From positions 124,001 to 188,000 of the forward strand of contig NZ_CP047173.1 in the NCBI RefSeq assembly GCF_009834185.1: 64,000 nucleotides of DNA, in the 5' to 3' direction. The DNA comes from Rathayibacter sp. VKM Ac-2760. Lineage in GTDB: Bacteria; Actinomycetota; Actinomycetes; Actinomycetales; Microbacteriaceae. Every line of letters begins with the position of its first letter. The stretch's first letter is position 1. Shown here in pieces: positions 59,112-64,000 of this stretch. Made by a program: the position numbers and the translations under genes. The notes beneath the pieces were generated by a model. The model was not told where the DNA came from, did not search any database, and saw only the letters and a program-made list of their open reading frames with translations.

Positions 59112-59887
59112 GCGGGTACCGGCGCCGAGCTGCTGGTCGTGGCTGCGGCGAAGCCCGCGAGCGCGCGCGCGAGCGCCTCGGTGCCGGTGCGGGGCACGAC
59201 GTGCCGTGAGCCGGGGAACTCCTCGAGACTCCCGTCGGCGGCGTGCTCGAGCAGGCGCTCGCACCAGTCGCGGGTGGCGATCGGATCGTCCTCCCCGCGG
59301 ACGACGAGGACGGGCCGGGTCACCGCGGCCAGCCGCCGCTGGATCGGGTAGTGCAGCATCTCGGGCAGCTGACGCAGGTACCAGCCGAGGCCGCCGCGGA
59401 CGTAGTCGGCGAAGAGCAGCGCGTCGACGCCGAGCGGCTCGCCGAGGCAGTCGCGGGCGAGCGCGAGGGCCTGCCGAACGGCGCCGGGGCGCTCCGGATC
59501 GACGACCGGGCCGATCAGGACGAGGCCGTCGACGAGGTGCGGCGCCCGCGCGGCGAGCTCGACGGCGACCTGGCTGCCCATCGAGTGGCCGACGACGACC
59601 GCGCGGGTGACGCCCCGCTCGGCCAGCACTCGCTCGACGAGCCGGGCGTGGTCGGCGATCCCGACGCGGCGGCGGGGCGCGGTGTTCGCACCGAAGCCGG
59701 CGAGGTCGACCGCGACGACGCGGCCGTGCGGGCGGAGGGCGACGGCGAGCGGCGAGAAGGTGTGGTGCGACATCCCGATGCCGTGGATCAGGACGAAGGT
59801 GCGCGGAGCGTCGGCGGCGCCCGTCGCGAAGGAGCGGAGCTCGATCCCGTCGACCCGGTGGCGCAGGGCGGGCGAGGGGCGGGGCAT
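59108..59887 (-). CDS. Alpha/beta fold hydrolase
   Basis: A 259-residue hydrolase with FVLIHGIGMSHHTFSPLAVA (oxyanion region), AVDLAGFGANTAP, nucleophile elbow VVGHSMGSQVAVEL near residue 100, the Asp in RGEDDPIATRDW and the His in GSRHVVPRTG. A complete catalytic triad is therefore visible. ATG 59887 has TAGCCT (complement of 59895-59900) 7 nt upstream, leaderless. It is the first gene of a two-gene operon with the lipase-like protein and may act on lipids or esters. Confidence 0.87.
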   Translation of the reverse strand: MPRPSPALRHRVDGIELRSFATGAADAPRTFVLIHGIGMSHHTFSPLAVALRPHGRVVAVDLAGFGANTAPRRRVGIADHARLVERVLAERGVTRAVVVGHSMGSQVAVELAARAPHLVDGLVLIGPVVDPERPGAVRQALALARDCLGEPLGVDALLFADYVRGGLGWYLRQLPEMLHYPIQRRLAAVTRPVLVVRGEDDPIATRDWCERLLEHAADGSLEEFPGSRHVVPRTGTEALARALAGFAAATTSSSAPVPA

Positions 59888-60035
59888 GCCCTCCAGGCTA
59901 GGCAGGCGGGCGCCCGAGCGCGCGGGGGTGCGCCGCGCCGGTCGGGTGGGCTAGGGGTGTCAAGCGGCTGATGCGGCGGGGGAGCGCTGCCTAGCCTCGG
60001 AGCAGGGCGGCAGGCGCTGCCCGCGGAGGGACATC

Positions 60036-61052
60036 ATGCGGATCGCGATCGTCGGAGCGACGGGCAACCTGGGCACGGCCCTGCTGAGGCGCCTCCACCG
60101 GGAGTCGTCGGTGACGGAGATCGTCGGGATCGCGCGCCGCGCGCCGCGGCCGGGCGCGGACGAGTACCGCGACGTGCGCTGGCACGAGGTGGACGTGGCG
60201 TCGAGCGATGCGGGGCGGCAGCTGCGCGAGGCGTTCGCCGGGATCGACGCGGTCGTGCACCTGGCCTGGGCCCTGCAGCCGAGCCACGACGAGCCGTTCC
60301 AGCGGCTGGTCGACGTCGGCGGCACCGCGGCGGTGCTGGCGGCCGCGGCGGCGAGCGGGGTCGAGCAGGTGGCCGTCGCCTCCTCCGTCGGCGCGTACAG
60401 CGCGGCGCCGAAGAGCCTCCGCGTGGACGAGAGCTGGCCGACCGGCGGACTGCACACCTCGACCTACAGCCGGCACAAGGCTGCGAACGAGCGGGCGATG
60501 GACGCCTTCGAGACCGAGCACCCGGAGGTGGTCCTCACCCGGCTGCGCCCGGGACTCGTCTTCCAGCGCGGCGCGGCGACGGAGATCGCCGGGCTCTTCG
60601 CCGGCCCGCACTTCCCGACCCGCTGGCTGAAGGCGGTGCGGCCGCCGATCCTGCCGCTCCCGCGGACGCTGATCTTCCAGGGTGTGCACGCGGACGACGT
60701 CGCCGACGCGTTCTGGCGCGCGCTCGACCGGCGGGCGGGCGGCGCCTTCAACATCGCCGCGGAGCCCGTGCTCACGCCGCAGCGCATCGCGGACGTCGTC
60801 GGCGCGCGCCTCGTGACGGTGCCGGAGGGGCTGCTCCGCTCGATCGTCTCGGCGACCTGGCGCCTCCGCCTCCAGCGCACCGATGCCGGCTGGCTCGACA
60901 TCGCGACGCACACCCCGGTGATGTCGACCGAGCGCGCCCGCTCCGTCCTCGGCTGGGAGCCGGCGACGACGGCGGAGGAGGCGCTGCGCGAGCTGCTCGA
61001 CGGCCTCGGCGACCGCGCGACGGTCGCCGGCTCCCCGCCGCTGCGCGGCTGA
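60036..61052 (+). CDS. NAD(P)-dependent epimerase/dehydratase (extended SDR)
   Basis: A 338-residue short-chain dehydrogenase of the extended type. The dinucleotide motif is IAIVGATGNLGTALLRRL, the catalytic Tyr-Lys is YSRHK near residue 146, and VAVASSVGAYS supplies the Ser. It may modify a nucleotide sugar or another ketone/alcohol. GGAGGG at 60025-60030 is 5 nt before ATG 60036 and TAGCCT at 59992-59997 is a likely -10, so this is a leadered gene. A family A repeat follows the stop. Confidence 0.88.
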   Translation: MRIAIVGATGNLGTALLRRLHRESSVTEIVGIARRAPRPGADEYRDVRWHEVDVASSDAGRQLREAFAGIDAVVHLAWALQPSHDEPFQRLVDVGGTAAVLAAAAASGVEQVAVASSVGAYSAAPKSLRVDESWPTGGLHTSTYSRHKAANERAMDAFETEHPEVVLTRLRPGLVFQRGAATEIAGLFAGPHFPTRWLKAVRPPILPLPRTLIFQGVHADDVADAFWRALDRRAGGAFNIAAEPVLTPQRIADVVGARLVTVPEGLLRSIVSATWRLRLQRTDAGWLDIATHTPVMSTERARSVLGWEPATTAEEALRELLDGLGDRATVAGSPPLRG

Positions 61053-61090
61053 GCGCCTGCGGCCGAAATTCCGATGCGCCCGTTGCGCCC

Positions 61091-61184
61091 CTGCTGGTCG
61101 AGTAGCGCGCAGCGCGTATCGAGACCCGCCCACCGAACGACGGTGGATCTCGATACGCCCTCTGCGAGGGCTACTCGATCAGCA
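61091..61184. repeat. Palindromic repeat family A, copy A7
   Basis: CTGCTGGTCGAGTAGCGCGC ... GTATCGAGACCCGCC ... GGATCTCGATACGCCC ... GGGCTACTCGATCAGCATG; orientation as A3 and A6. It begins 38 nt after the epimerase stop and lies between convergent genes. Confidence 0.88.
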
Positions 61185-61220
61185 TGAATCGCGAGGGCTG
61201 CCCGCTCGGCATCGGCGCCC

Positions 61221-62237
61221 CTACTCCGCGGCGACGCGGATGAGCACCTTGCCGGTGGCGCCGTTCTCGACGGCGTCGTGGGCGGCCGCGGTCTCCTCGA
61301 GCGGGAACCAGGTCAGCGGGAGGCCCGCCTCCTCGCCCACGGGGAGGGCGCCGTCGCGCAGGGCGGCGGTGATGTCCTCGGCCGCGGCCTGGAGCGCCTC
61401 CTCGCCGACCGTGTAGAGCAGCAGGCCCTGCCAGCGCGCGTTCTTGGCGAAGCTCGGGACGATCGGGACGGAGAAGTCGTCGCCGTTGTTGTTCGCGTAG
61501 TAGCCGATGCTGCCGTGGTTGGCGAGCACCTCGATGTCGAGGGCGGCGTTCTGCGCGGGCGCGACCTCGACGATCTGCTCGACGCCGTCGGGGGCGAGCT
61601 CGAGGATGCGCTCGGCGAGCCGCTCGTCCGGGTACTGCAGCACGTGCTGCGCGCCGGCGGCCGTGGCGAGCTGCGCCTTCGCGTCGCTGCTGACCGTGGC
61701 GATGACGCTCGCCCCGGCCCAGACCGCGAGCTGGATCGCTGCATGGCCGACCGCTCCCGCGCCGCCCTGGACCAGCACGGTGCGGCCGGAGAGAGCGCCG
61801 GGCGCGAGGTGCGCGGGGCCGTGCTCGTGCACGGTCAGCGCGCGGTGCGCGGTCATCGCGGGGACGCCGAGGCTCGCTCCGAGCTCGGCGTCGACGCCCT
61901 CGGGCAGGAGCACCACGTGCTCGGCGGCGAGGACGGTCGACTCCTGCGCGGAGCCGGTGGGCCGCTGGTGCGCGGCGAGGTAGAACCAGACGCGGTCGCC
62001 GACCGCGAGGCCCTCGACACCCTCGCCGACGGCGTCGATCACGCCGGCGCCGTCCTGGTTCGGCACGACCTCGGCGAAGGGCGGCTCGCCGCCGGCGCGC
62101 GCCTTCCAGTCGGTCGGGTTGACGCCCGAGACGAGGACGCGCACGCGCACCTCGCCGGCGCCCGGGGTGCCGGGCTCGCGGTCGACGAGCGAGAGGACGG
62201 AGGAGGAACCGGACCGGGAGTAGACGATGGATCGCAT
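61221..62237 (-). CDS. NADPH:quinone reductase-like protein (zeta-crystallin type)
   Basis: A 338-residue medium-chain reductase without zinc ligands. It shows VSGVNPTDWKARAGG near residue 40, GDRVWFYLA, the cofactor motif VLVQGGAGAVGHAAIQLAVW near residue 155, and GSIGYYANNNGDD near residue 250. These enzymes reduce quinones or enones with NADPH. ATG 62237 is used; the longer in-frame start at 62339 would run through repeat B5. It is convergent with the epimerase gene. Confidence 0.88.
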   Translation of the reverse strand: MRSIVYSRSGSSSVLSLVDREPGTPGAGEVRVRVLVSGVNPTDWKARAGGEPPFAEVVPNQDGAGVIDAVGEGVEGLAVGDRVWFYLAAHQRPTGSAQESTVLAAEHVVLLPEGVDAELGASLGVPAMTAHRALTVHEHGPAHLAPGALSGRTVLVQGGAGAVGHAAIQLAVWAGASVIATVSSDAKAQLATAAGAQHVLQYPDERLAERILELAPDGVEQIVEVAPAQNAALDIEVLANHGSIGYYANNNGDDFSVPIVPSFAKNARWQGLLLYTVGEEALQAAAEDITAALRDGALPVGEEAGLPLTWFPLEETAAAHDAVENGATGKVLIRVAAE

Positions 62238-62292
62238 ACGACTACGAAGCCCCCGCAGCCGCCCGCTATTCCCGCCCGCCCCCGTCCCGACA

Positions 62293-62351
62293 GCGAGATG
62301 CCACTTGTGCGCGCGACACGCCGAGGCGGGCGCGCACAAGTGGCATCTCGC
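62293..62351. repeat. Palindromic repeat family B, copy B5
   Basis: Perfect 21-bp arms GCGAGATGCCACTTGTGCGC + G (62293-62313) and the complement (62331-62351), with loop motif CGCGACACGCCG forward. It lies 11 nt after the stop of the DUF3618 gene (minus strand) and 56 bp before the start of the next minus-strand gene. Confidence 0.85.
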
Positions 62352-62362
62352 GGAGAGGGGAG

Positions 62363-62947
62363 TTACGAGCGGTCGCTGTCCTGCGTCACGTTCTCCTGCA
62401 CCGCGTGCTTGGCCTCGCGGGCCGAGTCCTTCACGTCCTCGGCGGCGGATCCACCCGCCTCCTTGACGTTCTGCGCGGCGTCGGTCGCGGTGTCCTTCAC
62501 CGAGGCGAAGGCCTGCTGGGCGGGTTCGCGGAGCTCGTCGGCGACGTTCTTCGCCGCGCCGGTCACGGAGTCGACGACGGGCTGCGCCTGCTCCTTGACC
62601 TTGACGGCCGCGTCCTTCTCGGCGCTCGACGCCGGGATCAGCGAGGCGACCAGCAGGCCGGCGCCGAAGGCGATCAGGCCGACCGCGAACGGGTTGCCGT
62701 CGGCCTTGCCCTTCACCGAGCCGGCGGTGTCCGCGAGCGTGTCGCCGGCGTCGTGCGCCGAGCCCATCACGCGGTCGCGCACCGAGCCCATCGCCGACTT
62801 CACCTTGTCGGTCTGCCGCTCCACGATCGCGCTCGGGCTGACCTTCTCGGCCAGCGCGTCGACGTCGCCGCCCAGCTCCAGCCGCGTGCGCTCGATGTCG
62901 GCCCGGATCTGCTCCGGAGTCTTGCTCTGTCCTGCGTCGTACGTCAT
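62363..62947 (-). CDS. DUF3618 family protein
   Basis: A 194-residue protein. The N-terminus PEQIRADIERTRLELGGDVDALAEKV is the DUF3618 mark. A membrane helix (FAVGLIAFGAGLLVASLIPA) near residue 92 is followed by a long Ala/Lys/Asp-rich amphipathic helix of apolipoprotein-like character (11-residue style repeats such as SVKDTATDAAQNVKEAGGSA). Its ATG overlaps the stop of the holin-like gene by 4 bp. It probably acts with that protein at the cell envelope, perhaps in stress protection. Confidence 0.87.
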   Translation of the reverse strand: MTYDAGQSKTPEQIRADIERTRLELGGDVDALAEKVSPSAIVERQTDKVKSAMGSVRDRVMGSAHDAGDTLADTAGSVKGKADGNPFAVGLIAFGAGLLVASLIPASSAEKDAAVKVKEQAQPVVDSVTGAAKNVADELREPAQQAFASVKDTATDAAQNVKEAGGSAAEDVKDSAREAKHAVQENVTQDSDRS

Positions 62948-63384
62948 CGTCCTGCCCCGTTCGGCTTGAGGGTGTCGGGAATCTGCTTGAGGGTGTCGAC
63001 CGTCTCGGGGACGCCGTCGACCTGCTGGAGGCTCTTGCGCCCGACGACGAAGAGGATCGCCGCGACGACGCCCCAGATCACGGCGACGATCACGCCGGAC
63101 CAGCCGTTGCCGATCAGCGTGCCGAGCGCCCACCAGAGGGCGATCGAGAGGAAGAGCACGGCCATCAGCGCCGCGTAGCCCGCGCCGCCGAGGAGTCCGG
63201 CGCCCTTGCCGGCCTTGCCGGCCGACTCCTTGATCTCGGCCTTGGCGAGCGCCATCTCCTGGCGGATCAGCGTCGAGAGGTCGCGGGAGACCTCGCCGAG
63301 CAGATCGCCCAGCGAGGTCGAGCCCGCGCGCTCACCGGGCGTCGGCTCCGCGGCGGCGCGATGCGCGCCCGACGGGTCCGTCAC
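62944..63384 (-). CDS. Holin-superfamily III-like (DUF1469) membrane protein
   Basis: A 146-residue protein with an amphipathic N-terminal region (LIRQEMALAKAEIKESAGKA) and two membrane segments (YAALMAVLFLSIALWWALG; GVIVAVIWGVVAAILFVVG). This is the PF07332-like family that automated pipelines name phage holin family. In actinobacteria it sits beside DUF3618 genes in chromosomes, not in prophages, so a lysis role is unlikely. GTG 63384 overlaps the upstream gene stop by 4 bp. Confidence 0.85.
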   Translation of the reverse strand: MTDPSGAHRAAAEPTPGERAGSTSLGDLLGEVSRDLSTLIRQEMALAKAEIKESAGKAGKGAGLLGGAGYAALMAVLFLSIALWWALGTLIGNGWSGVIVAVIWGVVAAILFVVGRKSLQQVDGVPETVDTLKQIPDTLKPNGAGR

Positions 63385-64000
63385 GGCCGGGTCCCGTTCG
63401 GGAAGGAGTCGTAGCCGGGCGTGAGCGGCGTGCTCAGCGGGTCGGCGACGGGCTCCGTGGGCGCGTAGGCGTCGCGCTCGTCGAACGGGGTCGTGGTGGT
63501 CGCGCCACCGGAGTAGTCGGCGGCGGCCGGAGCGGCGAACTCGGGACCGGAGGTGTCCGCGGTCGCGGCCTTCTCGTCCTTCGCCTCAGCGGTCAGCGCG
63601 CGCACGAGGCGGCCGGCGACCAGGCCGGTGGCGGCGGCGATCAGGATGAATGCTCCCGGGCGGCGGCGCGCGAACGAGCGGACGTCGTCGAGCAGCTCGG
63701 ACGGGTCGCGGCTCTCCAGCCACGACGCCACGCCCTGGGCGCGCTCGGCGGCCTGCGAGACGAGCTTCGCGGCGGCGTTGCCCTCTCCGCCCTCGCCGTT
63801 CGCGAGTGCGGTGAGGTCGTCGCTGAAGGCGCGAGCGCCCTTGGCGGCGTTCTCCTTCTGCGCGTGCGCCTGCTCGGTCAGCTGGGTGCGGCTCTGGTCG
63901 ATCAGATCCTTGACCTGGACCTTCGCCTCCTGCGCGACGTTCGCGGCCTCCTCCTTGCCGGTCGCGAGCACGTCGCCCGCGGCCTGCTTGGCGTCACCGG
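63381..64000 (-). CDS. Envelope operon first gene, partial (Ala/Lys-rich membrane protein)
   Basis: The 5' end lies beyond the right edge; about 206 codons are visible. The N-terminal visible part is amphipathic helix (EEAANVAQEAKVQVKDLIDQ), then RRRPGAFILIAAATGLVAGR with one membrane segment near residue 130 of the visible part, and a disordered C-terminus. It is coupled by a 4-bp overlap to the holin-like gene, forming a three-gene operon with it and DUF3618. Function unknown; structural or stress-related roles at the membrane are inferred from context. Confidence 0.75.
   Translation of the reverse strand, partial: GDAKQAAGDVLATGKEEAANVAQEAKVQVKDLIDQSRTQLTEQAHAQKENAAKGARAFSDDLTALANGEGGEGNAAAKLVSQAAERAQGVASWLESRDPSELLDDVRSFARRRPGAFILIAAATGLVAGRLVRALTAEAKDEKAATADTSGPEFAAPAAADYSGGATTTTPFDERDAYAPTEPVADPLSTPLTPGYDSFPNGTRP

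Noticed and set aside
62944..63384. Holin-like gene as a sign of a prophage
   Set aside because: No phage structural, lysin, integrase or terminase genes nearby; the gene lies in a DUF3618 chromosomal operon.
1..64000. tRNA, rRNA, riboswitch or integrase-attachment sites
   Set aside because: None was recognised by eye; a tRNAscan/Infernal run would be decisive, and the absence is not proof.

Overview
The window is a gene-dense, very GC-rich bacterial chromosome segment with short intergenic gaps and many GTG starts. Gene content points to an actinobacterium of the Microbacteriaceae, possibly close to Rathayibacter (inference). The supporting markers are the clpS-DUF2017 pair, a HAIR-box clpB, DUF1206, DUF3151, DUF4012 and Septum_form proteins, a LAxTG-type surface signal, and a small protein of the kind annotated as DUF7882. 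No rRNA, tRNA, CRISPR array, insertion sequence or prophage was recognised. Genes standing alone very often carry a TAnnnT hexamer 6-7 nt before the start codon, which implies leaderless mRNAs and helped choose starts.

Layout. 1-6.2 kb: end of an F420-type oxidoreductase, then clpS, DUF2017, DUF1206, a sigma-like protein, clpB without the N domain, and a RadC-like protein. 6.2-10.3 kb: alcohol dehydrogenase, two esterases and a nucleoside deaminase. 10.3-19 kb: nadE, acs, a sulfonate/nitrate-type ABC importer operon, a nitroreductase and lpd. 19-30 kb: acetyltransferases, a threonine aldolase/lipoprotein pair, a NarL-type two-component system, a large protein of unknown function, a hydrolase and an AEC transporter. 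30-44 kb: DUF4012, exonuclease III, a heterodimeric ABC exporter, pyrE, a Septum_form protein, a SpoU methylase, HAD phosphatases, DUF3151, an MFS transporter and a YjbR-like protein. 44-53 kb: a HAD-IIB phosphatase, a large LuxR-family ATPase regulator, two tiny genes, DoxX, a surface 5'-nucleotidase and purA. 53-64 kb: a MacB-like ABC pair, more enzymes, a cassette of three small related proteins, two coupled hydrolases, an epimerase, a quinone reductase and a DUF3618/holin-like envelope operon cut by the window edge.

The main unexplained structure is intergenic. At least four unrelated palindrome families recur just past stop codons: A (about 100 bp, seven sites), B (about 60 bp, five copies), C (about 40 bp, two copies) and D (one copy). 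Family A includes one site with four 32-bp tandem units, and an inverted pair flanking about 2.4 kb. The best candidate for an undescribed gene system is at 56957-57945. Three adjacent small genes (122, 109 and 68 codons) seem to share one beta-alpha-beta-beta module, with key residues at the same positions.
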